Of a stretch of 64,000 bases of DNA, positions 16,799-28,366 are shown piece by piece. How positions within the stretch are numbered: position 1 is the stretch's first letter; the number at the start of each line of letters is the position of its first letter. The position numbers and the translations under genes are program-made. Below the pieces are notes generated by a model. That model was not told where the DNA came from, did not search any database, and saw only the letters and a program-made list of their open reading frames with translations. The stretch comes from Pediococcus cellicola (GTDB taxonomy: Bacteria > Bacillota > Bacilli > Lactobacillales > Lactobacillaceae), in assembly GCF_001438655.1 (NCBI RefSeq), contig NZ_JQBR01000004.1, forward strand, positions 62,001 through 126,000, given 5' to 3'.

Positions 16799-16841
16799 AA
16801 AAACTTGAGGTGAAAATTTTATTTTTTTGCCTCAAGTTTTT
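16799..16841 (+). terminator. terminator after the HAD-LURP-GNAT run
   Basis: A 12-bp perfect stem AAAAACTTGAGG (16799-16810) / CCTCAAGTTTTT (16830-16841) with a T-rich loop. Confidence 0.75.
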
Positions 16842-16901
16842 ATAGCGTTTTGGATTCAAACTATGCTAAAATTAAATGATTTTTGAGATAGGATTTGGGA
16901 T

Positions 16902-18326
16902 ATGAAAAATACAAAATATATTAGTTGGCCAGTTTTAGGACTTATGGCCTTTGTTAACGTCATTGGTTTTGACGATATTATTTACAACTTTAAAAACCAG
17001 GGTTTAGGTGTGATTACCACATGGGTTATTCTATTTGCCTTATATGTTATCCCCTATGGCCTCATGGTTGGTCAACTCGGTTCCACTTTCAGTAATGCCG
17101 GTGGCGGTTTAAGTTCGTGGGTGCGCGCAACTAGTGGCGACGTGCTCGGCTATTTTACGGCATGGACATATTGGGCAGCCAGTATTCCATACGTCGTTGA
17201 TACTGCTAATACAGTAGTCGTAGCTTTCGGATGGTTAATCAATGGCGATAATTCAATGGAACAGCATATGTCCAACGCCATGTTTGCATTCTTAACTTTT
17301 TTAGTTTTTATCATTTTTATAGTGTTGCAAAACCGTATCAAAAACTCGTTACAATTTTTAAACGCCCTTGGCGGTGGCGCCATGTTCATTATGACCATTC
17401 TTTTCGTGGTCCTCACCGTTGTCAATTTAATGCACGGGGAATCTATTGCTTCTGCTCCTTTACATGTATCCAGTTTTACCCCCAAAATTAATTTGCATTT
17501 CTTTTCAACTTTGGGGCTCCTGATTTATGCAACTAGTGGTTCCGAATTGGTTGCACCATATGTAACCAGAATGCGTCATCCAAAACGAGATTTTCCAAAA
17601 GCCATCATGATGTTAACCATCATGGCAGGATTTTTGACTATCTTTGGTTCATTTTCCCTTGGAGTGTTCTTTAATGATCATCATTTGCCTGTAGATTTAA
17701 AAATGAACGGCAGTTACTACGCTTTTGATTATGTAGGCCGCCATATTGGATTAGGTCACTCGATGATGTTCCTATTTTCGATTGCACAGCTTTTATATAT
17801 GTTTGCCCTCCTTGCTTTACTTCTAGATGCCATGACACGAATGCTTATACTGGATACTGGTAAACGATTCATGCCGAAGCAACTTCTAAAATTGAATAAA
17901 AACGGCCGACCGATTAATGGGTACATTCTGACATCCGGTTTATCAGCTGGAATTTTACTTATGGGTGTTTTCTTACCAGATATGAATGAAATTTTCAATT
18001 GGTTATTAAATTTAAATGGTATTGTTTCTCCCTACGTCACTTGTTGGATTTTCTTTGCATTTATGCAAATGCGTAAGAATTCTCACAAGTTCCAGTCAGA
18101 CTACGTGTTCATAAAAAATGACCGTGCAGCTTACTTGGTTGCACTATGGTGTTTTATTGTGACGTTCGCAGCTGCCACGTTTGGTGTGTTCCCACAAGAT
18201 GTCCCACCAACTTCATTTACCTACTGGCAAGAGCTGATTATGAATATTGTCACGCCACTCATTTTATTGGCCTTAGGACTTATCATGCCCGCCATTGCAC
18301 ATCGTCAACAAGCTAAAGGAAAATAG
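16902..18326 (+). CDS. APC family amino acid permease
   Basis: A 474-residue membrane transporter with about 12 helices, of the amino acid-polyamine-organocation superfamily. The N-terminal consensus is present as WPVLGLMAFVNVIGFDDI, and the helix-3 to 6 region carries GGGLSSWVRAT and ATSGSELVAPY, typical of the YjeM/glutamate-GABA-type branch. The substrate cannot be decided. The start has AGGA about 8 bases upstream. It lies between two strong terminators and is therefore transcribed alone. Confidence 0.87.
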   Translation: MKNTKYISWPVLGLMAFVNVIGFDDIIYNFKNQGLGVITTWVILFALYVIPYGLMVGQLGSTFSNAGGGLSSWVRATSGDVLGYFTAWTYWAASIPYVVDTANTVVVAFGWLINGDNSMEQHMSNAMFAFLTFLVFIIFIVLQNRIKNSLQFLNALGGGAMFIMTILFVVLTVVNLMHGESIASAPLHVSSFTPKINLHFFSTLGLLIYATSGSELVAPYVTRMRHPKRDFPKAIMMLTIMAGFLTIFGSFSLGVFFNDHHLPVDLKMNGSYYAFDYVGRHIGLGHSMMFLFSIAQLLYMFALLALLLDAMTRMLILDTGKRFMPKQLLKLNKNGRPINGYILTSGLSAGILLMGVFLPDMNEIFNWLLNLNGIVSPYVTCWIFFAFMQMRKNSHKFQSDYVFIKNDRAAYLVALWCFIVTFAAATFGVFPQDVPPTSFTYWQELIMNIVTPLILLALGLIMPAIAHRQQAKGK

Positions 18327-18351
18327 GCCTAACTAAAACAATCTAAGATTA

Positions 18352-18397
18352 GTTCTGAAGTTAATCAATGACATTTGATTAATTTCAGAACTTTTTG
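18352..18397 (+). terminator. terminator after the APC permease
   Basis: An 18-bp nearly perfect stem (18352-18369 with 18376-18393) with a 6-nt loop and T5. Confidence 0.85.
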
Positions 18398-18647
18398 TTT
18401 ATACTGAAAGTAAAGTCAAGACTGTTCCAAGCTCTCCAGAACTTCGAGTCCGAAACACAAAAAGCCATCCCCCACTGTCATCGCACAAATATGATTTAAA
18501 TTGGAGAGTGAAAAAGATGTTTTGACTTTGCACAGGCGACGTTACGCATGCAACTAAGATTACTAAAACTATGGCAGCCTAAGAAAATAAATGAGTCGTT
18601 CCTTTGCAGCGCTTTTTTCATAGCTAAGTGGAAAAATTAGCCTTTTT
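18398..18647 (-). other. gene-free stretch downstream of smpB, possible noncoding element
   Basis: About 250 bp between the permease terminator and the smpB terminator repeat, with no convincing open frame on either strand. It is less AT-rich than other intergenic spacers here and includes TTCG-AGTC-CGAA (a small dyad), GTGGGGGATGG on the minus strand, and GGCGACGTTACGC. No complete promoter-terminator pair was found. It may be a conserved intergenic element or decayed sequence. A tmRNA reading was considered and rejected. Confidence 0.35.
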
Positions 18648-18703
18648 CGGTTTTGACTATTAAAATTCAGAGACAAAAAAAGACCAGGAGATTCCCCCAG
18701 CCT
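18648..18703 (-). repeat. dispersed terminator-tail repeat, copy 1 (after smpB)
   Basis: This segment aligns with 37369-37424 after uvrA: 23 of 28 bases match in CGGTTTTGACTATTAAAATT and the following CAGAGACA, and both continue into an A-run and a hairpin. On the minus strand the hairpin GGCTGGGGG-AAT-CTCCTGGTC pairs fully only if four G-U pairs are allowed. It acts as the smpB terminator. Confidence 0.6.
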
Positions 18704-18705
18704 CT

Positions 18706-19176
18706 TTAACGATAACGCTTGACCGCTTTAGCAATTTCACGCTCTTGATCACGTCGCTTAATTGTCTCACGCTTATCATATTCATGTTTACCTTTAGCTA
18801 CGCCAATTAAAACTTTAGCAAAACCGTGTTTCAGATACACTTTTAAAGGAACAATGGTAATGCCCTTATTTTGTGTCTGTTCAGCTAACTCCGCAATCTG
18901 CTTTTTATGCAGGAGCAACTTTCGATTTCTTAAGGGATCATGGTTAAACTGATTTCCCTCTAAATATTCACTAATATGAATATTCATCAAAATTGCTTCT
19001 CCATTCCTAATCTGGACATAGCCATCTTTTAAGTTGATCCGGCTAGCTCGTACCGACTTAATCTCAGTCCCCGTCAAAACCATGCCTGCCTCGTACGTCT
19101 TTAAAATCGAGTAGTCATGTCGTGCTTTTTTATTTTGAGCTAAGGCTGATGTTTGCTTCTGTTTGGCTTTTGCCAT
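18706..19176 (-). CDS. smpB: SsrA-binding protein
   Basis: Binds tmRNA and brings it to stalled ribosomes in trans-translation. The 156 residues match the family. The OB-barrel start has [30 protein letters not shown], followed by NIHISEY and the C-terminal [20 protein letters not shown], where the basic tail enters the mRNA channel. It lies 11 bp downstream of rnr; SmpB and RNase R work together in tmRNA-linked decay, and the pair is conserved. No tmRNA gene is visible next to it. Confidence 0.97.
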   Translation of the reverse strand: MAKAKQKQTSALAQNKKARHDYSILKTYEAGMVLTGTEIKSVRASRINLKDGYVQIRNGEAILMNIHISEYLEGNQFNHDPLRNRKLLLHKKQIAELAEQTQNKGITIVPLKVYLKHGFAKVLIGVAKGKHEYDKRETIKRRDQEREIAKAVKRYR

Positions 19177-19187
19177 TTACATCACTC

Positions 19188-21560
19188 CTACTTTTTACGA
19201 TCATACGCCTTTGAAGTTGACGAAGGCTTATGCGAATTTGTTGAGTGGAATTTCTTAGCTGAATTATTTCGATATGTGGAAGTTGTCTTCTTGTGAAAAT
19301 TTTTATTATGACTGCCTTGCCGACTGCCAGATTTGTAGTTACCACCGTTTCTAAATTGTCGTGGCGGTAATTGAATTTCACTAGTAGGTGTCTTTTCAGG
19401 ATGTAGGAGAGCAAAGTCAACTTCACTTTGATCTTTATCCACTCGCAAAAGTTTAACCTCAAGCTCCTGGCCAATTTGGTAAGTCCGATGGGTGTTACGC
19501 CCAACCAATGCCATTTGGTTCTCAACATATTCATAATAGTCATCCTTCATCTGACTAATATGCACAAGTCCTTCGACCGTATTATCAAGTTCTACAAACA
19601 AGCCAAACTTCATGACAGAACTAACCACCGCTTTGAATTCTTCACCAATGTGGTCACCCATATACTCTGCTTTTTTCATACCATCCACATCTCGTTCAGT
19701 ATCAATCCCACGCCGCTCTAATTTGGAAGTATGGGCAGCTACTTCAGGGATCTTATCCACATACTGCGCTTGAGAATCTTCACCGATACCATCTTCAGCG
19801 TAATGGCGAATCAAGCGGTGCACAAACATATCTGGATAACGTCGAATTGGTGAAGTGAAATGCGTATAGTACTTGGCTGCTAATCCAAAATGACCAAGAG
19901 AATCTTCAGAATACTTAGCCTGTTTCATGCTTCGCAGCATCATAACCGAAATCATGGTCTCTTCTTTACTTCCTGAAACCTGTTTTAGAACACTTTGGAG
20001 CATTTTAGGTTTAATGTTTTTAGAGCTACCTTTTACAGAATAGCCAAAGTTGGTTAAGAACTCAAAGAAACTAAGCATTCTTTCACTATCTGGTGTTTCA
20101 TGCACCCGATACAAAAATGGTACCTTTAATTCTGAATAGTGACGAGCAACCGTTTCGTTTGCTGCCAACATAAAGGACTCAATCATGCGTTCAGAAGTGC
20201 CTCGAACTCGGACCTTAATATCGATAGGATGTCCGGTTTCATCCACAATGATTTGAGCTTCGTTATCATCAAATTCAATGGCGCCACGGTGTTTACGACG
20301 TTTCAGCAAGAGCTTGTGTAACTCAGCCATTGTTTCAAACATTGGTACTAAATCTGCATACCGGGCACGTGTTTTTTCATCATGAGATTCCAAAATTTTA
20401 TTGACATCTGAATAAGTCATCCGTGCGTCTGATTTAATGACACTTGGATAAATTTTGTGATCAACAACTTTCCCTTCGCTATCCATTTCCATTTCACAGG
20501 TCATGGCTAAACGTTCTACGTCAGGATTTAAAGAACAAATACCGTTAGACAACTTGCGAGGCAACATTGGCACCACACGATCCGTCAAATAGACGCTCGT
20601 ACTGCGTCGATAGGCCTCATGGTCTAAGGGAGAGCCCTCCTTCACATAATGGCTCACATCGGCAATATTGACGCTTAGATGATAATGCCCATTAGCCATC
20701 TTATAAACACCAACAGCATCATCAAAGTCCTTAGAATCGTCGCCGTCAATCGTGACCACAGTTTCACCTGTTAAATCTTTTCGTCCAACTTTTTCGGCAT
20801 CTGTCACGACATCAGGAATTGCCTTGATTTCTTCTTTAACATCGTCTGGAAATTCATACGGAACTTCATGTTGATAAATGACTTGCAGAATATCAACACC
20901 AGGATCGTCTTTGAAACCAATTGTTTCAGTGGCCACTCCAGCCATTAATTTAGGATGTTTTAGATTAGGATATTGGGTCACAGTTGCCGTAATAACGGCA
21001 CCTTCCTGTGGACTAATACCAGAAGACAACACATCAAAATGGTAAGACGCTAATTTTTTATCTCTTAATTCAATTTCACCGATGATGCCCTTTTCAGGAT
21101 CAGCACCACTTTTTTGAAAAACACCCACTGCCTGCGTAAAGTGTCGTTCCGTAATTTTGGTCACAACACCCTCTGGGCCACGATCGTCTCCCGGTTTAGC
21201 AGCTCTAGTGATTCGAACATCTACTTCGTCCTGATTAAGGGCAAACGCTGTATGCTCATCACTGATATAAATATCAGGAACAGCGGGATCGACCGCCACA
21301 AAACCAAAACCACGATCATTGGCATGGAATACACCATGGACAACTTGTTGATTTGCTTGAATTGGCAAAGAAAATTTGCCTTGTTCCGTAATATGAACAC
21401 GATTTGAACGTTCCATAATTGCCAATTCCTTGACCAAAATGTTAAAGACGCTAGCGCCTTCTAAATTTAGATTTTGAAAGATTTCTTCAGCTGTGAAACT
21501 TTCCTTAGGGTGTTGATTCAAAAAGTGACTTACTGAAGCCTGTAATTTGTTTGTCTCCAT
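19188..21560 (-). CDS. rnr: ribonuclease R
   Basis: A processive 3'-5' exoribonuclease that degrades structured RNA and non-stop mRNA. It has 790 residues: N-terminal winged helix (about 1-65), cold-shock domains (about 70-230), the RNB catalytic domain (about 255-590) with the acidic cluster TIDGDDSKDFDDAV, an S1 domain (about 640-715), and a basic Ser/Lys-rich tail (about 725-790). ATG at 21560 has GAGGTAAAGT upstream. It is placed between secG and smpB, the usual Lactobacillales arrangement. A hairpin between secG and rnr suggests partial uncoupling. Confidence 0.97.
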   Translation of the reverse strand: METNKLQASVSHFLNQHPKESFTAEEIFQNLNLEGASVFNILVKELAIMERSNRVHITEQGKFSLPIQANQQVVHGVFHANDRGFGFVAVDPAVPDIYISDEHTAFALNQDEVDVRITRAAKPGDDRGPEGVVTKITERHFTQAVGVFQKSGADPEKGIIGEIELRDKKLASYHFDVLSSGISPQEGAVITATVTQYPNLKHPKLMAGVATETIGFKDDPGVDILQVIYQHEVPYEFPDDVKEEIKAIPDVVTDAEKVGRKDLTGETVVTIDGDDSKDFDDAVGVYKMANGHYHLSVNIADVSHYVKEGSPLDHEAYRRSTSVYLTDRVVPMLPRKLSNGICSLNPDVERLAMTCEMEMDSEGKVVDHKIYPSVIKSDARMTYSDVNKILESHDEKTRARYADLVPMFETMAELHKLLLKRRKHRGAIEFDDNEAQIIVDETGHPIDIKVRVRGTSERMIESFMLAANETVARHYSELKVPFLYRVHETPDSERMLSFFEFLTNFGYSVKGSSKNIKPKMLQSVLKQVSGSKEETMISVMMLRSMKQAKYSEDSLGHFGLAAKYYTHFTSPIRRYPDMFVHRLIRHYAEDGIGEDSQAQYVDKIPEVAAHTSKLERRGIDTERDVDGMKKAEYMGDHIGEEFKAVVSSVMKFGLFVELDNTVEGLVHISQMKDDYYEYVENQMALVGRNTHRTYQIGQELEVKLLRVDKDQSEVDFALLHPEKTPTSEIQLPPRQFRNGGNYKSGSRQGSHNKNFHKKTTSTYRNNSAKKFHSTNSHKPSSTSKAYDRKK

Positions 21561-21599
21561 ACTTTACCTCAAATTTTTTAGTGTTTTTTACTTAATTAA

Positions 21600-21629
21600 A
21601 AGCCCCCTGCAAAAATTACAGGAGGCTTA
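21600..21629 (-). terminator. hairpin between secG and rnr
   Basis: On the minus strand AAGCCTCCTG / CAGGGGGCTT (one U-G pair), then TTTAATT. It can stop secG transcription or limit read-through into rnr. Confidence 0.65.
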
Positions 21630-21633
21630 GTCG

Positions 21634-21870
21634 TTAGTGTGAGGAAACGTAAACCATTGCAATTGCAGTCGCAAAGAAGACAATTCCTAAAACTAACGTG
21701 ACTTTTTGCATAAATGCTTCAAATCCACGTGGCTTTGATTTGGCAAAAAGGTCATCCGCACCACCCGTAAGAGAGGATAGGGCATTATCAGTCTTTGCCG
21801 GTTGCATCATCACCGCAATGATAATCAAAACTGAAACGATTAATAAGATAGTCATTAATAAATTATACAA
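21634..21870 (-). CDS. secG: preprotein translocase subunit SecG
   Basis: A small subunit of the SecYEG channel that aids SecA-driven export. The 78 residues have two membrane helices (about 1-24 and 55-76). The cytoplasmic loop between them contains the typical GGADDLFAKSKPRG. The start is TTG at 21870, seven bases after AGGAGG. First gene of the secG-rnr-smpB cluster. Confidence 0.94.
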   Translation of the reverse strand: MYNLLMTILLIVSVLIIIAVMMQPAKTDNALSSLTGGADDLFAKSKPRGFEAFMQKVTLVLGIVFFATAIAMVYVSSH

Positions 21871-21967
21871 GTAGCGACCTCCTACCTAAACTTGTAGTAT
21901 ATCCTCTATATTTTATCACAGTTTTCGTTTTTTTCCAGTCTTACCCTTAACTTTATTCTTGGTTTGA

Positions 21968-23530
21968 CTAGCCAGTCTCAATTGGTAGCTGGTTCAGCAA
22001 ATGAAATAGATGTCCCCGATTTCGATGATCAGTTGAAATGATTAGAGTGTCACCAGCCAAAAGTAACGTATCTCCGTGGGGAATAATTTCTCGCTCTCCA
22101 CGACGCACAGCAACTAAGAGGCTGTTTTGGGGCCATTTAAAATCTCTCACCTGGTGTCCAGCCAAATAAGAGCCAGCAAAAATAGGGAATTCAATTCGAT
22201 CTAATTTTCCACCACTATGCGGCATTGTGGGCTTCACAATTCGATGCAGCAAAGACTCATAAATTGGAGCACCACCTAACAAGTCCACCACGAGATAAGC
22301 CGTAATGGACACCACTGCAAGAGGCATTAAGTGATGCAGAGTTCCCACCATTTCCGTAATTAGCAGAATAGCAGTAAATGGTGCCTTTCCAATTCCCGCG
22401 AAATAGCCAGCCATTGCAATAACAATGAAGTTCGTCAAATATGCAGGCGGAAAGAGGCCTAACGAAATCATTGTCTGGCCATAAATGGCACCTAAAATGG
22501 CACCCAGTGATAAAATTGGCAAAAAAATACCACCTGGAAGACCAGAACCATACGAAATCATCGAAAATATAAAGCGAATGAGAAAAATACCAATTAAAAG
22601 ACTTAGTCCTGGCAGTTGTGTCGCAATTTGTAAAATGACACTATTACCACCCCCCAGAAGTTGGGGAACTAAAAATCCAAGTGGAATGACTAACAAAAAT
22701 GGGACGATCCCAAAAAGCCAGTCCGGAAATCTCAAAAGTGCCTTATACCAATCATTCATTTTTAATAGTACGCGCTGATACACAAATCCCATCACACCTA
22801 AGAAAATTCCTAATAATAACACATGAGGATACATGGTCAGTGGTAAAGCTCTTGCATAAACAATATGTAAAACTGGTGTTAACCCAAAGAAACCGGTCGA
22901 CACAAAATTGGCAGTTATCGCACTTGCCAAAGCCGTAGTCCAAATTAGAGGCGAAAAATTATGATAGACCTCTTCCAAAACAAACAACGTGCTTGCAATG
23001 GGAGCATTAAAAGCTGCTGACAATCCGGCAGCAGCACCACTTGCGATAAATACACGGCGGTCTACTTCTGATTCGTGAGATAGCTCGGCATACCCTTGAC
23101 CAATGGTGGCCCCTAACTGAATTGAAGGGCCTTCCCTACCCAAAAAAAGACCGGGCCCAATTGCTAAAATACCGCCAACAAACTTTCGCCACAGTACAGG
23201 CCACCAAGCATACTCAAGGTTCCCTGAGAGTTGCCCCTCAACCTGTGGAATTCCAGATCCTTTGATTTCAGGGAATTGTTTCCCCAAATATCCGACAAAT
23301 ATCGCTAAATTAATCATCAAAATTATCCAAACTGGTAATAACCACCAATTTAAAGCAATTTGCTTATACATAAACACCACAAAGTTCAAACTTTGCACAA
23401 TCATTTGTCGAAAAGCACTCACCACAAACCCGGCCAAAATCCCTATTAGACAACCTTTTAAAATAGAGAGCAATCTCGTCTGATCGGGCTTATTTTTTTG
23501 AGTACTTTTGGTCCCCTTCCACTGCATCAT
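21968..23530 (-). CDS. ClC family chloride/proton antiporter with RCK-C domain
   Basis: A membrane antiporter with an N-terminal ClC core (about 30-430) and a C-terminal TrkA-C/RCK_C domain (about 440-520), 520 residues. The ion-path motifs are GSGIPQVEG, GREGPSIQLG and GSGLPGGIFLP. The Glu in GREGP is the gating glutamate of ClC transporters, so Cl-/H+ exchange rather than a pure channel is expected. RCK_C domains can bind c-di-AMP or other ligands in Firmicutes; binding here is untested. It stands alone, separated from glpK by a terminator. The Shine-Dalgarno is weak. Confidence 0.9.
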   Translation of the reverse strand: MMQWKGTKSTQKNKPDQTRLLSILKGCLIGILAGFVVSAFRQMIVQSLNFVVFMYKQIALNWWLLPVWIILMINLAIFVGYLGKQFPEIKGSGIPQVEGQLSGNLEYAWWPVLWRKFVGGILAIGPGLFLGREGPSIQLGATIGQGYAELSHESEVDRRVFIASGAAAGLSAAFNAPIASTLFVLEEVYHNFSPLIWTTALASAITANFVSTGFFGLTPVLHIVYARALPLTMYPHVLLLGIFLGVMGFVYQRVLLKMNDWYKALLRFPDWLFGIVPFLLVIPLGFLVPQLLGGGNSVILQIATQLPGLSLLIGIFLIRFIFSMISYGSGLPGGIFLPILSLGAILGAIYGQTMISLGLFPPAYLTNFIVIAMAGYFAGIGKAPFTAILLITEMVGTLHHLMPLAVVSITAYLVVDLLGGAPIYESLLHRIVKPTMPHSGGKLDRIEFPIFAGSYLAGHQVRDFKWPQNSLLVAVRRGEREIIPHGDTLLLAGDTLIISTDHRNRGHLFHLLNQLPIETG

Positions 23531-23584
23531 ACCATCTCAATTCTTTTTTTCTTATATCTAATAGTGTACCATCAATTTTGCACA

Positions 23585-23622
23585 CAAAAAAACTTCAAAA
23601 ATGAGTTCGCTCTTCTTTGAAG
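23585..23622 (-). terminator. glpK terminator
   Basis: ACTTCAAA / TTTGAAGT stem with a long loop, followed by a T7 run on the minus strand. Confidence 0.7.
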
Positions 23623-23631
23623 TCTTATGAT

Positions 23632-25146
<1,515 letters not shown>

Positions 25147-25162
25147 CTAAAAACCTCAATTC

Positions 25163-25924
25163 TTAATTTAAATTGGTTACCAAATCTGCCGCCAAAGTAA
25201 GGCTTTTTTCATGAGCACCTAATCCCCAATTTCGTGGTTCATCCTTTTCAAGGTCACTCAATGAATCCGCTGTGAAAAACACTTGTCCAAACGAAATTTT
25301 TCGGAACTGAGCACAGGCAGCCAATGCCGCACACTCCATTTCCACAACTTCACATCCTTGTGCTTTACGTTTACGTACTAAGTTAGGTGTTTCACGAAAA
25401 AAACCGTCAGTTGTCCAAGTTTTCACTTCACAAAAAGGTAATGCCAAGGTCGACAGCGTTCCTTCAATTTGATTCACAACGGCCTTATTTAGTTGGATAA
25501 AATTACTTTTGGCTACGTAATGAAAAGAAGTTCCCTCATCACGTAAGGCACTTGTGGGTACTAAAAATTGATTCTCAGGCATATTGGTCAAGACGCCACA
25601 ACTACCAATACTAATCACCTTTTGAACGCCAAAATAAATTAAAAAATCTAAGAATTGGGTAGCCGCCGGAGCCCCAAGTGGCGCCTGTGCGACAGTAATC
25701 CACTCATCATGATAACGGCACTCATACACGGCATAAGTTTTGGTAATCGTTTCAAAAAAGCCAATTTGTTGGCCATGATGGTTTCTAACAAATTGTGTAA
25801 TTTCTAAATCCGTTAAGAATGGAAAAATCGCCTTAGCATGAAACTCAAAGGGACCATCATGATCTGGCATTAAAACAGCTTTTTGTTGATCATCAAAATC
25901 CAACAGAGCCAAATTTTCTGACAT
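25163..25924 (-). CDS. nucleoside phosphorylase, PNP/UDP family
   Basis: A 253-residue enzyme that cleaves a nucleoside with phosphate to base and (deoxy)ribose-1-phosphate. The phosphorylase-1 fold is visible in APLGAPAATQFLDFLIYFGVQKVISIGSCG, and the substrate Glu-Met-Glu in EVVEMECAALAA. The pattern resembles uridine phosphorylase more than DeoD, but specificity is not proven. I start at the ATG at 25924, seven bases after AGGTG; an ATG two codons earlier is too close. It forms a two-gene unit with glpK, an unusual pairing. Confidence 0.85.
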   Translation of the reverse strand: MSENLALLDFDDQQKAVLMPDHDGPFEFHAKAIFPFLTDLEITQFVRNHHGQQIGFFETITKTYAVYECRYHDEWITVAQAPLGAPAATQFLDFLIYFGVQKVISIGSCGVLTNMPENQFLVPTSALRDEGTSFHYVAKSNFIQLNKAVVNQIEGTLSTLALPFCEVKTWTTDGFFRETPNLVRKRKAQGCEVVEMECAALAACAQFRKISFGQVFFTADSLSDLEKDEPRNWGLGAHEKSLTLAADLVTNLN

Positions 25925-26010
25925 TATCATTCACCTGCTTATTGTAATCTAATATAATTCTACACTTTTTAAAGCTAATCAAAAGTATGAATATCTATTT
26001 TCAAATAAAC

Positions 26011-26049
26011 GATTAGTTAACCACCATCATTAAATCACACTAACTAATC
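26011..26049. repeat. 9-bp perfect inverted repeat upstream of the phosphorylase-glpK unit
   Basis: GATTAGTTA (26011-26019) and TAACTAATC (26041-26049) flank 21 bp. The repeat lies upstream of a possible promoter (TTGATT at 25977-25982) and could be a regulator site. No match to a known operator is claimed. Confidence 0.35.
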
Positions 26050-26083
26050 TAGCTGACACCTTGTTAGTACATTTTGATAAACA

Positions 26084-26122
26084 AAAAAGTTCTCAAAGAG
26101 AATTTTCTCTTTGAGAACTTTT
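26084..26122 (-). terminator. eno terminator
   Basis: A 17-18-bp perfect stem, AAAAGTTCTCAAAGAGAA / TTCTCTTTGAGAACTTTT, followed by a T6 run on the minus strand. Confidence 0.88.
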
Positions 26123-26138
26123 CTAAGTAAGCACAAAA

Positions 26139-27494
<1,356 letters not shown>

Positions 27495-27529
27495 TTACAA
27501 CTTAATTGTATTACAAAACTGCTTTAAAA

Positions 27530-28285
27530 TTAAGCATTAAAACGAACTAATTCCAAGAATGAATCTGGGACAAGACTTGCACCACCGACTAAGCCACCAT
27601 CGATATCCTCTTTACCCATCAATTCTTTAACGTTAGCAGGTTTTACACTACCACCGTATTGAATACGAACTTTATCAGCCGTTGTTTGGTCATATAACTT
27701 AGCAACAGTTTCACGAAGAACTTGGCAGACTTCTTGTGCTTGATCGCTTGAAGCAGTCTTTCCAGTTCCAATTGCCCAGATTGGTTCATAAGCAATAACA
27801 AGTGAAGCCACTTGCTCTGCTGATAAACCTTTAAGTGCGTTTGTGATTTGGCCTGAAACCCAGTCATTAGTTTGACCGGCTTCGCGTTGTTCTAAAGTCT
27901 CACCACAGCAAATGATTGGTAACATGTTGTTAGCAAAAATTGCTTTGGCTTTCTTATTAATATCTTCGTCTGTTTCCTTGAAATATTGACGACGTTCTGA
28001 ATGGCCGATAATGACATAGTCAACACCCATTTCAGAAAGAACTTTAGGTGAAGTTTCACCTGTGAAAGCACCTTCATCTTCAAAATAACAATTTTCAGCA
28101 GCAACCTTTAAATTAGACCCTTTAGCAGCATCTAATAAAGCTTGTAAATCAACCGCAGGAGCACCAATAACTGATTCTACTTTATTGCTTTCAGGAAGTT
28201 GATCCTTAACAGCATTAACAAATTCAGTTGTTTCCTTAGGGTTCTTATTCATTTTCCAATTTCCAGCGATGATTGGTGTACGCAC
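27530..28285 (-). CDS. tpiA: triosephosphate isomerase
   Basis: Interconverts dihydroxyacetone phosphate and glyceraldehyde-3-phosphate. The 251 residues match the family exactly when started at the GTG at 28285 (protein [15 protein letters not shown]), nine bases after AAAGGA. An in-frame ATG upstream overlaps this ribosome site and would add an unrelated leader. The catalytic residues are in GNWKMN (Lys), GHSERRQYF (His) and [12 protein letters not shown] (Glu), and the phosphate loop GGSVKPAN is present. A hairpin with T5 lies between pgk and this gene. Confidence 0.98.
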   Translation of the reverse strand: MRTPIIAGNWKMNKNPKETTEFVNAVKDQLPESNKVESVIGAPAVDLQALLDAAKGSNLKVAAENCYFEDEGAFTGETSPKVLSEMGVDYVIIGHSERRQYFKETDEDINKKAKAIFANNMLPIICCGETLEQREAGQTNDWVSGQITNALKGLSAEQVASLVIAYEPIWAIGTGKTASSDQAQEVCQVLRETVAKLYDQTTADKVRIQYGGSVKPANVKELMGKEDIDGGLVGGASLVPDSFLELVRFNA

Positions 28286-28331
28286 AATAATACTTCCTTT
28301 CATATATGACAAACCATGTTTATATAACAGC

Positions 28332-28356
28332 AAAAAGCTTGAAAAAGTTTTCAAGC
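28332..28356 (-). terminator. internal hairpin between pgk and tpiA
   Basis: GCTTGAAAA (28337-28345) / TTTTCAAGC (28348-28356) with T5 on the minus strand. It may be a leaky terminator or an mRNA-processing and stability element inside the glycolytic cluster. Confidence 0.6.
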
Positions 28357-28366
28357 CTGCTGCTAT

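Noticed and set aside
18520-18600. tmRNA-like piece: GACGTTACG followed by a GCA-initiated frame ending MAA and a stop, beside smpB
   Set aside because: A tmRNA on this strand would need about 90 nt before and 250 nt after the tag, running into smpB; the tRNA-like 3' end and G-U acceptor pair are absent. Probably chance.
18541-18640. 31-codon plus-strand frame in the smpB-permease spacer
   Set aside because: No Shine-Dalgarno, no recognisable sequence and no conserved feature.
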